Shown: positions 35,616 to 43,909 of the stretch, piece by piece | Layout of the letters: each line of letters starts with the position of its first letter | Numbering within the stretch: position 1 is the first letter of the stretch | Assembly: GCA_963825645.1 (NCBI GenBank) | Contig: CAWGTT010000005.1 | Span: forward strand, 124,001 to 188,000 | DNA: 64,000 nucleotides | Reading direction: 5' to 3' | DNA from: JADJPO01 sp963825645 | Lineage (GTDB): Bacteria; Actinomycetota; Actinomycetes; Actinomycetales; Kineosporiaceae | Translations under genes and position numbers: made by a program | The notes under the pieces: model-generated | The model's database searches: none | The model's input: only the letters and a program-made list of their open reading frames with translations | What the model was told of the DNA's origin: nothing

Positions 35616-36572
35616 GTGGAGATCCTCCAGTACGACTTCATGCAGCGCGCGCTGCTGGCTGCGCTCCTGGTCGGGCTCACCGCGCCCGTGGTCGGCGTCT
35701 ATCTCGTGCAGCGCCGGCTCGCTCTCATCGGCGACGGCCTCGGCCACGTGGCACTCACCGGCGTCGCGCTGGGCGTTCTCACCGGGACTGCGCCCGTCCT
35801 CGTCGCCCTGGCATGCGCGGTCGGCGGTGCGGTCGCGATCGAGCTCATCAGGGCACGCGGCCGGGCGAGCGCCGATATCGCGCTCGCGGTCATGTTCTAC
35901 GGAGGGATCGCCGGCGGCGTCGTCCTCATCGGACTGTCCAGCTCCTCCACGCCGGCGAACCTGTCGGCGTATCTCTTCGGTGCCATCACCACGACGACCA
36001 CGACCGACCTCGCCGTCTTCGCGGTGCTCTCGGCCGTCGTCATCGCCGTCGCCGTCGGGATGGCCCCGCGCCTGTTCGCGGTGAGCAACGACGAGGAGTT
36101 CGCCCGGGCGAGCGGGATGAACGTTCTCGGGCTCAATGTGCTCCTCGCGGTGCTCACCGCGGCCACCGTCGTCATCTCGATGCGGATCGTGGGCCTGCTG
36201 CTCATCAGCGCGCTGATGATCGTCCCGAATGCGGTCGCGCAGGTGACCGCGCACAGCTTCCGCGGGAGCGTCGTCACCGCGGTTGCCGTCGGGACCACCG
36301 TGAGCGTCGTCGGGACGGGCCTGTCGTACTACGCGGACACCCCGTCAGGCGGCACGATCGTGCTCCTTGCGATCGCCGTCTTCCTGGTCGCAGCGACGTT
36401 CTCGTGGGCGCGCAGCCTGGTTCATGCCGCGCATCACCACGACCCCGTCGAGCATCGCCATGAGCACGGCCCGGAGTGCGGCCACGAGGTCGTGGCCCAC
36501 GGTGACCACGTCGACTACCTCCACGACGGCCACCGTCACGCCGTCCACGGGACGCACTATGACGACCACTGA
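35616..36572 (+). CDS. znuB: Zinc ABC transporter permease with His-rich tail
   Basis: A 318-aa permease of the ABC-3 family with about eight membrane helices; conserved 'YLVQRRLALIGDGLGHVALTGVALG' lies in the first loop. GTG at 35616 has an AAGGAGAGG ribosome binding site. The last about 50 residues are extremely His-rich ('HAAHHHDPVEHRHEHG', 'HDGHRHAVHGTHYDDH') and should bind zinc in the cytosol. The gene overlaps the start of zur by 14 bp. Confidence 0.93.
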   Translation: MEILQYDFMQRALLAALLVGLTAPVVGVYLVQRRLALIGDGLGHVALTGVALGVLTGTAPVLVALACAVGGAVAIELIRARGRASADIALAVMFYGGIAGGVVLIGLSSSSTPANLSAYLFGAITTTTTTDLAVFAVLSAVVIAVAVGMAPRLFAVSNDEEFARASGMNVLGLNVLLAVLTAATVVISMRIVGLLLISALMIVPNAVAQVTAHSFRGSVVTAVAVGTTVSVVGTGLSYYADTPSGGTIVLLAIAVFLVAATFSWARSLVHAAHHHDPVEHRHEHGPECGHEVVAHGDHVDYLHDGHRHAVHGTHYDDH

Positions 36573-36981
36573 GCCCGGCTCCCCCCGGCTGCGGACCCGG
36601 CAACGGTCCGCCGTCTGGGCCGCCCTGAAGGGTGCGGACGACTTCCAGAGCGCGCAGCAGCTGCATGCCCGCCTACGCGCGCACGGGGAGGGCGTCGGGC
36701 TGGCTACCGTCTATCGAACGCTGCAGGCCCTCGCCGATGACGGGGAGCTCGACGTCGTGCGCAGCGCGGACGGCGAGGCGCTCTACCGGCGCTGCAGCAC
36801 CGGCCACCACCACCACCTCACGTGCCGCACCTGCCGGCGCACGGTAGAGGTGGACTCCGCGGCGGTCGAGCGGTGGGCACGAAAGGTAGCCGCCGAGAAC
36901 GGTTTCGCCGATGTCGAGCACGTGGTCGAGGTGTTCGGCACCTGCCGTGAATGCCTTGATCAGCTCGACGGCCGGGCATAG
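36559..36981 (+). CDS. zur: Fur-family regulator, zinc uptake regulator Zur
   Basis: A 140-aa Fur-family repressor. The winged helix ('TRQRSAVWAAL', 'GVGLATVYRTLQALADDGELDVV') is followed by the metal/dimer domain with 'HHHHLTCRTCRRTVEVD' and 'FGTCRECL', the two CxxC pairs of the structural zinc site. Its place as the last gene of the zinc transporter operon behind a Zur box points to zinc and to autoregulation. Its 3' end overlaps the convergent hydrogenase protease gene by 22 bp. Confidence 0.92.
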   Translation: MTTTEPGSPRLRTRQRSAVWAALKGADDFQSAQQLHARLRAHGEGVGLATVYRTLQALADDGELDVVRSADGEALYRRCSTGHHHHLTCRTCRRTVEVDSAAVERWARKVAAENGFADVEHVVEVFGTCRECLDQLDGRA

Positions 36982-37463
36982 CCTGACAGCCTGGCGCCCA
37001 CCACTGCGACCGCCTCCTCCACGGCGGCGGCAACGTCCGTGGACAGCCCGGCCCCGTGACCGAACTGCCGGCAGGCAACCCCCACCACAGTCAGCCGACT
37101 GGGCAGCCGGCCGAGCGCGCGGGCCAGCTCGACCGCGGCGGCGACCCCGAACCCATGCGTCCCACCGGATCCGGCCCACGCCGGCAGCGGGTGAGCATCG
37201 ACGTCCAGCACCAGAACCGGTCCGGGTTCATCGACGAGCACGGAGTCCGCACGTGGGCGCTCGTCGCGACCTGGGTCGACCCGAACGGCGTCGACGACGA
37301 CGACGTCGGACTCGCCGTCCCACAGGTCGAGCAGCCGGATCGGTTCAGCGGAGCGGACCACCCGGACCCCGGGCAGGTCCAGAGCCGCCACCCGGGCGGC
37401 GACCTCAGGGCCGGCGCCGTCGTCACCACGGTCGGGGTTGCCGATCCCGACCACCAGCGTCAT
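36960..37463 (-). CDS. Hydrogenase maturation protease
   Basis: A 167-aa HycI/HyaD-type endopeptidase that removes the C-terminal peptide of the hydrogenase large subunit after nickel insertion. The signature 'VVGIGNPDRGDDGAGPEV' is at the N-terminus, with the nickel-probing Glu/Asp equivalents in 'RGDDGAG' and 'VVVDAVR', and a later 'GTHGFG' His. It is the last gene of the hydrogenase operon, 1 bp downstream of the large-subunit gene, its direct substrate. Confidence 0.9.
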   Translation of the reverse strand: MTLVVGIGNPDRGDDGAGPEVAARVAALDLPGVRVVRSAEPIRLLDLWDGESDVVVVDAVRVDPGRDERPRADSVLVDEPGPVLVLDVDAHPLPAWAGSGGTHGFGVAAAVELARALGRLPSRLTVVGVACRQFGHGAGLSTDVAAAVEEAVAVVGARLSGYARPSS

Positions 37464-37464
37464 G

Positions 37465-38772
37465 TCAGGTCCGTTCGATGCTCAGGTCGAGGAAGTGCGT
37501 CGCGCAGGAGATGCACGGGTCGTAGTTGCGGATGGCCTGCTCGCACTGACGGGTGAGCTCCTCGTCGGGAAGGTCGAGCCGCTCCTGCACGAAGCCGCGC
37601 AGGTCGGACTCGATGCTCGACTGGTTCTGCGACGTCGGCGGGATGATCACCGCATCCTCGATCGTGCCGTCCTCGGCCAACCGGTAGCGGTGGACCAGCA
37701 GGCCACGCGGGGCCTCGCTGGCGCCGTACCCCACTGCGGCGCGGGGCTCGACCGGCACGGAGGCGGCGGGGGCGCCCCGCCAGTCGTCGATGATCGACAA
37801 GGCGATCTGGCACGCCTCGACCAGCTCCACGGCGCGGACCACGATCGAACGGAACGGGTTTCGGCACGTCGTGCCGAGCCCGGCAACCGCGGCGGCGTCC
37901 TTGGCCACGTCGCTGAGCTGGTCGTGGTTGAGCGAGTACCGGGCCAGCGGCCCCACGACGTACTGTCCGCTGCCGCGCAGCCAGGCGTGCAGGGCGTTGG
38001 AGTGCGCGACGTGCTGTTCCACCACGTGCTCGTCGAAGCGCTCCACGGGGAAGCTGAGTCCCGTGGACGTCAACACGGTGCCGGACTCGAGCGGGTAGCC
38101 GTCCTCGCGGCGTAACGACAGGTAGGTGTAGGGCTGCTCGAAGTCCGGCATCTCGAACCCGCTGACGGCTCGCACGGTCGCCAGTGCGTCGTCCAGGGCC
38201 TGCTGCATGACCGGCCGGAACGCCCGCAGGCTCTCTCGGTCCGGCACGCGGTAGAAACCCCCGACGCGAACGTTGATCGGGTGGATCGCCCGACCGCCCA
38301 GCAGCTCCAACAGCTCGTTGCCGGCCTTCTTCAACCGCAACCCCTGCTCGACCAGATCGCGGTAGTCGCGAGCCATCTCGATCGCACCGGGGTATCCGAG
38401 GAAGTCCGGCGCGTGTAGCAGGTACACGTGCAGGGCATGGCTCTCGATCCACTCGCCGCAGTACAGCAACCGGCGCAGCAGCCGGATCTCCTCGGGAACG
38501 ACGACGCCGCAGGCCTGCTCGATCGCGTTGCAGGCCGACGTCTGATAGGCCACCGGGCAGATCCCGCAGATCCGCGCGGTGATATCAGGCGGTTCGGTGT
38601 AGTCCCGTCCGCGCAGGAACGCCTCGAAGAACCGCGGCGGCTCGTAGATCTGCAGCTGGACGTCGGTGACCTCCTCGCCGCGCACACGGACGTGCATGGC
38701 GCCCTCGCCCTCGACCCTGGCCAGGGTCTCGACGGTGAGCACCCGCCCGTCGCCGGACATCCGATGGGTCAT
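37465..38772 (-). CDS. hyhL: [NiFe] hydrogenase large (alpha) subunit, group 3b-like
   Basis: A 435-aa catalytic subunit with both nickel-binding pairs: Cys69 and Cys72 in 'RICGICP', Cys420 and Cys423 in 'DPCISCATH'. Cleavage after His426 would release a nine-residue tail (starting FLDL). The spacing and the flanking subunits (flavin, Fe-S beta) place it in the bidirectional NADP-linked group 3b (sulfhydrogenase) class. The ATG overlaps the small-subunit stop. No hyp maturation genes are in the window, so they must lie elsewhere. Confidence 0.93.
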   Translation of the reverse strand: MTHRMSGDGRVLTVETLARVEGEGAMHVRVRGEEVTDVQLQIYEPPRFFEAFLRGRDYTEPPDITARICGICPVAYQTSACNAIEQACGVVVPEEIRLLRRLLYCGEWIESHALHVYLLHAPDFLGYPGAIEMARDYRDLVEQGLRLKKAGNELLELLGGRAIHPINVRVGGFYRVPDRESLRAFRPVMQQALDDALATVRAVSGFEMPDFEQPYTYLSLRREDGYPLESGTVLTSTGLSFPVERFDEHVVEQHVAHSNALHAWLRGSGQYVVGPLARYSLNHDQLSDVAKDAAAVAGLGTTCRNPFRSIVVRAVELVEACQIALSIIDDWRGAPAASVPVEPRAAVGYGASEAPRGLLVHRYRLAEDGTIEDAVIIPPTSQNQSSIESDLRGFVQERLDLPDEELTRQCEQAIRNYDPCISCATHFLDLSIERT

Positions 38773-39608
38773 GGCCGGACCTCCTGACGTTCACGGTGCT
38801 CGCGGGCCTCGTCCTGCTCCTGGCGCGTGCTCTCGGCCCGGAACGCCTCGGCGCCGGCGTTGAAGGTGCGGAACAGCCGGACGACGTCGCGCCGCGGCAC
38901 GCCCACGTCGACCAGTCGGGACGCCAGCGAGTCGGTGTTGGCCCCCGCCACCGGGCCGAAGCAGCCGTAGCAGCCGCGGTCGAACGCCGGGCAGAGGGCG
39001 CCGCAGCCGCCGTGGGTGACCGGGCCGAGGCAGGGTGTGCCGTGAGCCACCGCCACGCAGACGATGCCGCGGCGTTTGCAGGTCACGCACACGCTGTCGG
39101 TATCCAGCCGCGGACGCCGATCCTGCAGGAATGCCGCGAGCACCTCGAGCAGCTGGTAGCGGTCGACCGGGCACCCGCGCAGGTCGGCGTCGACGCGAAC
39201 GTGGTCGGCGATCGGCGTGGAGCGTTCGAGGGTGGAGATGTACGACGGGTTCGCGTAGACCACCGAGCTGAACTGAGCGACGTCGGCGAAGTTGCGCAGC
39301 GCCTGGATCCCTCCCGCCGTCGCACAGGCCCCAATAGTCATCAGCGTCTTGGAGACCCGCCGGACCTCCTGGATCCGTTCGGCGTCCTCGGCAGTGGTGA
39401 TCGAGCCCTCGACCAGGGAGAGGTCGTACGGCCCGGCCACGACCGCTCGGGTGGCCTCCGGGAAGTAGGCGATGTGCACCGCATCGGCCAGCGCGAGCAG
39501 CTCGTCCTCGCAGTCCAGCACGCTCAGCTGGCAGCCGTCGCAGGAGGCGAACTTCCACACCGCCAGCGACGGACGCGGGTCGGGGGCGGATCCGAACGGC
39601 ATCGACAT
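38769..39608 (-). CDS. hyhS: [NiFe] hydrogenase small (delta) subunit, group 3b-like
   Basis: A 279-aa Fe-S electron-transfer subunit. The proximal cluster ligands begin in 'KFASCDGCQLSVLD', with 'GACATAGG' and 'RGCPVDRYQLLEVL' further on. The C-terminal Cys-rich part ('CVTCKRRGIVC', 'CLGPVTHGGCGALCPAFDRGCYGC') gives two more [4Fe-4S] sites. No Tat signal is present, so the enzyme is cytosolic, as expected for group 3. The start could be the second Met (two residues later). Confidence 0.93.
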   Translation of the reverse strand: MSMPFGSAPDPRPSLAVWKFASCDGCQLSVLDCEDELLALADAVHIAYFPEATRAVVAGPYDLSLVEGSITTAEDAERIQEVRRVSKTLMTIGACATAGGIQALRNFADVAQFSSVVYANPSYISTLERSTPIADHVRVDADLRGCPVDRYQLLEVLAAFLQDRRPRLDTDSVCVTCKRRGIVCVAVAHGTPCLGPVTHGGCGALCPAFDRGCYGCFGPVAGANTDSLASRLVDVGVPRRDVVRLFRTFNAGAEAFRAESTRQEQDEAREHRERQEVRP

Positions 39609-39611
39609 GCC

Positions 39612-40475
39612 TCACACCTCCCGCAGGGCGAGCAGCGGCTCGAGCCGGTCGTAGCCGAACACCGGACCGTCGCAGCACACGAAGTACTCGCGCAGCTGAC
39701 AGTGGCCGCACAGCCCGATGCCGCAGGCCATGCTGCGTTCCATGGACAACCTGATCCGCGGCGCTGGGACGCCGCGGTCCGTCAGCGCATCCGCGCAGTA
39801 GCGCATCATCACCTCGGGCCCGCAGACCAGGGCCAGGGTGCGGGTCGGGTCGAACCCGGCCCGAGGCACCAGCTTGGTCACCAGACCCACTCGGCCGTGC
39901 CATGACGGCGGGCCGTAGTCGACGATCACCTCGACCTCAAGCCCCTGACTGCGCCACTGCTCGAGCTCGACTCCGAACAGGACGTCCTCCGGGGTCCGGG
40001 TGCCGTAGAGCACCACCACCCGCCGGAAGGCGTCGCGGTCGGCGAGCACCTCGAGAACGGCGGGCCGCAGCGGCGCCAGGCCGATCCCGCCGGCCACCAG
40101 GACCACATCCCCGCCTCGGCCGCCGGCGACGTCCCAACCGGTGCCGTAGGGGCCTCGGACGCCGAGCACGCTGCCCTCCGTGGCCCGGACCAGGGCGTGG
40201 GTGACCCCGCCCACGTCCCGCACGGTGTGACGGAGCGGCCCGACCCCGGGGGCGCTGCTGATCGAGATCGGGACCTCACCGACCCCGAAGGCGCTGAGCA
40301 TGGTGAACTGGCCTGGGTTGAACTCCAGCGGTGGGCCGTCAACCGGCTCCAGCGAGAGCGTGACCGTGTCCCGGGTGTCCTGCCGGTTGCCGACCACCCG
40401 GAACGGCCGGGGCAGCATGGCGTCGACGGCTGCGGGGGCGAGGGTCGTGACGGCCTGGTCAGCGGGCGGCGGCAC
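39612..40475 (-). CDS. hyhG: Hydrogenase FAD/NAD(P)-binding (gamma) subunit
   Basis: A 287-aa ferredoxin-NADP reductase-like flavoprotein. FAD motif 'NPGQFTMLSAFG..PISIS', NAD(P) motif 'VVLVAGGIGLAPLRPAV' and 'LVCGPEVMMRY', and a C-terminal [2Fe-2S] binding cluster in 'MACGIGLCGHCQL' plus 'FVCCDGPVF'. It passes electrons between NAD(P)H and the hydrogenase. GTG at 40475 overlaps the cNMP gene by 17 bp. ATG at 40418 is the alternative but would trim the N-terminus right before 'LPRPFRV'. Confidence 0.88.
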   Translation of the reverse strand: MPPPADQAVTTLAPAAVDAMLPRPFRVVGNRQDTRDTVTLSLEPVDGPPLEFNPGQFTMLSAFGVGEVPISISSAPGVGPLRHTVRDVGGVTHALVRATEGSVLGVRGPYGTGWDVAGGRGGDVVLVAGGIGLAPLRPAVLEVLADRDAFRRVVVLYGTRTPEDVLFGVELEQWRSQGLEVEVIVDYGPPSWHGRVGLVTKLVPRAGFDPTRTLALVCGPEVMMRYCADALTDRGVPAPRIRLSMERSMACGIGLCGHCQLREYFVCCDGPVFGYDRLEPLLALREV

Positions 40476-40932
40476 TGGGAGTCCCGTACAGGTCGAGCAG
40501 GCGAACCCTCGCGGCGTGCATCCGGTCGTACATGACGTGGGCCGTGCGCTGCATGAGCTGGTAGCCGATCCGCGGGTCGTCATCGCACTTGCCCCGCAGG
40601 CAGGTGCCGTCGAAGGACACCGCGCTGGTCTCCTGCACCGCCCGGGCGTCGAACAGGTAGCGGAAGGGCGGGACCAGCCACGAGAAGCCGACGACCTCAC
40701 CGTCGTCGGCGGTGTCCATGACGACCGCCCCCCTCGCGGGGCTGTGCACCTCCAGGGCGACCGATCCGTGCCGGATGATGTAGAACTTCTCCGCTGAGTC
40801 GCCCTGACGGAACAGGAACTCCCCGGGACGGAAGTGCACGTTGACTGCGCAGCCGGCCACCAATCGGATCACCGACTCGTCCAGACCCGCGAAGAAGGGC
40901 TGCTCATGCAGGAGCTCGTCGATCGTTCGCAT
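40459..40932 (-). CDS. Cyclic nucleotide-binding (CRP-type) domain protein in the hydrogenase operon
   Basis: A 157-aa protein holding a single cNMP-binding beta-roll ('FRPGEFLFRQGDSAEKFYIIRHGSVALEV', 'GEVVGFSWLVPPFRYLFDARAVQET'), ending in a helical segment with no HTH. It therefore senses rather than binds DNA. The usual phosphate-binding cassette (RxxS/T) is not obvious, so it may bind another ligand. ATG at 40932 (or GTG at 40938) overlaps the Fe-S subunit gene end. Similar genes occur in group 3b operons, suggesting allosteric control of the enzyme. Confidence 0.85.
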   Translation of the reverse strand: MRTIDELLHEQPFFAGLDESVIRLVAGCAVNVHFRPGEFLFRQGDSAEKFYIIRHGSVALEVHSPARGAVVMDTADDGEVVGFSWLVPPFRYLFDARAVQETSAVSFDGTCLRGKCDDDPRIGYQLMQRTAHVMYDRMHAARVRLLDLYGTPSAAAR

Positions 40933-40934
40933 GC

Positions 40935-42092
40935 TCACTCCTCCCGGGACGCGGCGGACCTCAGCGCCGCGGCCTCTTCGGTGATGTCGATGGCTGCCGG
41001 GCACCAGGTGATACAACGACCGCAGCCGACGCACCCGGAGGAGCCGAACTGGTCCTGCCAGGCGGCCAGCTTGTGCGTCATCCACTGCCGGTACCGGGCG
41101 CGAGTCGACTCCCGGACGCTGCCGCCGTGGATGTAGGAGAAACCGGCGGTGAAGCAGGAGTCCCAGACCCGCCAGCGTTGTGCCTCGTCGCCGGTCAGGT
41201 CCGAGACGTCGTGCACGCTGGTGCAGAAGCAGGTCGGGCAGACCAGCGTGCAGTTGGTGCAGGCAAGACAGCGGTCGGCCACCTCGTCCCAGTGCGGGCT
41301 GTCGACGGCGGCGTAGAGCACCTCGCGCAGGCCCTCGGTCTGCATCGTGCGCCCCATCCGCCCGGTGGCCTCGCGCACCACGGCGTCGGCGGCGGTCAGG
41401 TCGGCGTCATCCGCCGAGCGGGTGGGGACCTGGTCGTCGAGCGCCGACGCCCCGCGCTCGGTGGCCACCTCGACCAGGAACCGATGGTCGGCGTCCACGT
41501 CGAGCTCGGTGAGCACCAGGTCGGCGCCGGCGCCTGGGTGTGGCCCGGTTCCCATCGAGACGCAGAAGCACGTGCCGCTCGGCTCGGCGCAGGCCACCGC
41601 GATGATCAGCGCGTCGGTCCGCGCCGCCAGGTAGTGCGCGTCGCCGGCCGGGCGTTCCGTGTCACCCAGGACGCGGTCGTGGATGGCGATCGCCCGTAGG
41701 TCACAACCGCGCACGCCGAGCAGAGCCAGCCGGGCCTGCTCGCCGTCCGCCGCCTCGACGGTGAACCCGTCCGCCGTGCGGCGGCCGCTCCAGAGCAGCT
41801 GGCGGGCAGGGAACAGCCAGGGCTTGAAGGACTGCGCCGCGCTGGCGTAGCCGAACAACGCGCCGTCACCGCGCTCGCGAAGCCGGTAGCGGCCGGCCTC
41901 CTGGCTGTCGCCCACTCCCCGGGGCAGGTCGTCGAGCCCGTCGATCTCGGCGTAGGTCAGCGCGCCGTCGCGCATGGTCGGTCCGACCACGGTGCGGCCG
42001 CCGGCGCGCAGGGTGTCGATGAGGGACTGAAGACCCGCCAGATCGATCACGACCTGGTCGCCCGGGCGTGCCATGGTTGTCATCGTCGGCAC
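40935..42092 (-). CDS. hyhB: Hydrogenase iron-sulfur (beta) subunit
   Basis: A 385-aa 4Fe-4S dicluster protein, first gene of the operon. The C-terminal half has two ferredoxin-type clusters: 'CLACTNCTLVCPTCFC' and 'CVGCGRCITWCP'. The N-terminal half resembles the beta subunit of sulfhydrogenase ('SFKPWLFPARQLLW', 'LLGVRGCDLRAIAIHDRVL'). It links the flavin subunit to the hydrogenase core. The GTG at 42092 (or ATG three codons on) follows a GAGGGGGGT ribosome binding site. Confidence 0.9.
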   Translation of the reverse strand: MPTMTTMARPGDQVVIDLAGLQSLIDTLRAGGRTVVGPTMRDGALTYAEIDGLDDLPRGVGDSQEAGRYRLRERGDGALFGYASAAQSFKPWLFPARQLLWSGRRTADGFTVEAADGEQARLALLGVRGCDLRAIAIHDRVLGDTERPAGDAHYLAARTDALIIAVACAEPSGTCFCVSMGTGPHPGAGADLVLTELDVDADHRFLVEVATERGASALDDQVPTRSADDADLTAADAVVREATGRMGRTMQTEGLREVLYAAVDSPHWDEVADRCLACTNCTLVCPTCFCTSVHDVSDLTGDEAQRWRVWDSCFTAGFSYIHGGSVRESTRARYRQWMTHKLAAWQDQFGSSGCVGCGRCITWCPAAIDITEEAAALRSAASREE

Positions 42093-42198
42093 CCCCCTCT
42101 CGCGCCCATCCTCCGGGCGCGACGCAGCGGACTGCGAGTGCCATTGGTCCCCGGCAGACGCCGCTCCCGAGGCCTGCTCTGATCAGAGCGCCGCATCG
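42093..42198 (-). promoter_or_regulatory. Leader/promoter region of the hydrogenase operon
   Basis: Two symmetrical elements lie here: a stem CGCGCCC/GGGCGCG (42101-42107 and 42115-42121) just upstream of the ribosome binding site, and a perfect 14-bp palindrome GCTCTGATCAGAGC (42176-42189) near the uppS stop. The first could modulate translation, and the second is a candidate operator or the uppS 3' end. The uppS gene runs in the same direction, so some read-through is possible. Confidence 0.4.
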
Positions 42199-43029
42199 TC
42201 ACGTGGCGAGGTCCTTCGCCTCGTCGGTCGCGTCGATCGCCCCTCCGTAGCGCCGGTCCCGCTGGGCGTACTCCTCGACCGCCCGCCACAGGGTGCGCCG
42301 GTCGACGTCGGGCCAGAGCACGTCCAGGAACACCAGCTCGGCGTAGGCCGCCTGCCAGATCATGAAGTTCGAGGTGCGCTGCTCCCCCGAGGTGCGCAGG
42401 AACATGTCGACGTCCGGCAGGTCCGGTTCGTCGAGGAACCGGGCGACGGTGCGCTCGTCCACCCGCTCCGGGTCCAGCCGGCCGGCCGCGACCTCACGCG
42501 CGATCCCCCGCGCGGCGTCGGCGATCTCGGCCCGCCCGCCGTAGTTGACGCACATGGTCAGGGTCAGCACGTCGTTGTGCCGAGTCAGCTCCTCGGCCGT
42601 CTCCAGCTCGCTGATGACGCTGCGCCAGAGCCGTGGCCGCCGGCCGGCCCAGCGCACCCGCACCCCCCATTCGTGCATCTGGTCGCGGCGGCGGCGGATC
42701 ACGTCACGGTTGAAGCCCATCAGAAAGCGGACCTCGTCGGGAGAGCGCCGCCAGTTCTCGGTGGAGAACGCGTAGGCCGAGATGTGCGTCAGGCCGATCT
42801 CGATGGCCCCGGCGACGACGTCCAGCAGCGCCGCCTCGCCCATCTCGTGCCCCTTGGTCCGGGGCAGGCCCCGGGCGTTCGCCCAGCGGCCGTTGCCGTC
42901 CATGACGATGGCCACGTGCCTGGGCACGAACTCGGGGGGGATGGCCGGAGGGTGTGCGCCCGACGGGTGTGCGGGCGGTGGGACGGGCATCGGGCGGGCG
43001 GCCGCGGAACGCTGGGCGCGACGTTTCAC
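42199..43029 (-). CDS. uppS: Isoprenyl transferase (undecaprenyl/polyprenyl diphosphate synthase, Z-type)
   Basis: A 276-aa cis-prenyltransferase that makes the lipid carrier for cell-wall synthesis. Catalytic 'VAIVMDGNGRWA' carries the Asp for diphosphate binding. 'GHEMG', 'AYAFSTENWRR' and the C-terminal 'DLPDVDMFLRTSGEQRTSNFMIWQ' with Glu-rich ends are all intact. The N-terminal 30 residues are a Pro/Ala-rich extension. In many actinobacteria it directly follows recO; here satP is inserted between them. Confidence 0.96.
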   Translation of the reverse strand: MKRRAQRSAAARPMPVPPPAHPSGAHPPAIPPEFVPRHVAIVMDGNGRWANARGLPRTKGHEMGEAALLDVVAGAIEIGLTHISAYAFSTENWRRSPDEVRFLMGFNRDVIRRRRDQMHEWGVRVRWAGRRPRLWRSVISELETAEELTRHNDVLTLTMCVNYGGRAEIADAARGIAREVAAGRLDPERVDERTVARFLDEPDLPDVDMFLRTSGEQRTSNFMIWQAAYAELVFLDVLWPDVDRRTLWRAVEEYAQRDRRYGGAIDATDEAKDLAT

Positions 43030-43072
43030 GTGCTCCAGCGTTCCACGTCCGAGCTGCCCCTATCGACAGGGG

Positions 43073-43711
43073 CTACTTCTTCATCGGGTACACGGGAAGC
43101 ACGGTCCGTCCGGCTGTCGCGTTGGTCAGGCCGGCGAAGGAGGCGTACCAGGCCAGGAGCGCCGTGATGATGCCGAGCCAGCCGCCGAGCTTGTGGACGG
43201 AGCTCATCTCGGCGAACTCCCCGATGGTCAGGGCGATGAAGGTGGCAGTCAAGACGGCGAAGGTGGCCACCAATGCAGCGTTGGTCCTGAACGAGGCGAC
43301 GAACATGTAGGCGGTGAAGATGGTCCAGGCCAGCAGGAACACCCCGATGCCCTTGGCGTCATCTGCTGTGCTCGCCCCGATCAAGAGGCCGGCGTTGCCG
43401 CTGAGGTACCAGAACGACATCCAGAACGCACCGTAGGAGCAGAAGGCGACGGCGCCGAACGTGTTGCCCTTCACGAACTCCACCACGCCGGCGATCACCT
43501 GGACGGCGCCCCCGTAGAACAGAGCCAGGCCGAAGACGACGGGCTGGACGTCGGCCGGAACGAGACCGGCGTTGAAGCAGGACAGCACGAAGGTGGTCGC
43601 TGCGAAACAGGCGAGACCCAGCGGCCCGGGGTCGCCCATCCGTGCTGTGAACGGAATCCTCTCGTCACCGGGCGACATCGCGGCGGTGGGCGGTGGAGTT
43701 GTGACAGTCAT
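43073..43711 (-). CDS. satP: Acetate uptake transporter SatP/YaaH (GPR1/FUN34 family)
   Basis: A 212-aa six-helix membrane protein. The family motif NP-like 'GDPGPLGLACFAATTFVLS' is at helix I and 'GLALFYGGAVQVIAGVVEF' at helix II, with 'CSYGAFWMSFWYLS' in helix III. It imports acetate/succinate by proton symport. ATG at 43711 has an AAAGG-like ribosome binding site; the 44 codons upstream are out of family. The promoter and a CRP-like site are listed separately. It separates recO from uppS, an unusual insertion. Confidence 0.93.
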   Translation of the reverse strand: MTVTTPPPTAAMSPGDERIPFTARMGDPGPLGLACFAATTFVLSCFNAGLVPADVQPVVFGLALFYGGAVQVIAGVVEFVKGNTFGAVAFCSYGAFWMSFWYLSGNAGLLIGASTADDAKGIGVFLLAWTIFTAYMFVASFRTNAALVATFAVLTATFIALTIGEFAEMSSVHKLGGWLGIITALLAWYASFAGLTNATAGRTVLPVYPMKK

Positions 43712-43739
43712 CTTTCGACGCCTTTCGTGGCGCTTTGCA

Positions 43740-43768
43740 CGATTACGCGTATCTGCGAATACTGTCCA
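43740..43768 (-). promoter_or_regulatory. Candidate satP promoter
   Basis: On the minus strand, -35 TGGACA (43768-43763) and -10 TAATCG (43745-43740) are separated by 17 bp. The predicted start near 43733 gives a leader of about 22 nt before the satP ATG. Confidence 0.45.
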
Positions 43769-43857
43769 CTTTCCGCCGGATCGCCGTTGCCGAGTTGGGC
43801 ATTTCGGGCTCGCTCGCCGAGCGGTCTGTTTCGCAGGGTGCAAGGTCCCGGACGGTG

Positions 43858-43873
43858 TGTGACCTATGTCAGC
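43858..43873. promoter_or_regulatory. CRP/GlxR-like site upstream of satP
   Basis: TGTGACCTATGTCAGC matches the actinobacterial CRP/GlxR pattern TGTGA-NN-TA-NN-TCACA at 10 of 12 defined positions. It is about 125 bp upstream of the predicted satP start of transcription. cAMP-linked control of acetate uptake would fit GlxR biology; this is inference. Confidence 0.4.
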
Positions 43874-43909
43874 GGTCGCTCGACAGGGCCGAGCGGCGAT
43901 CCCCGTCGG

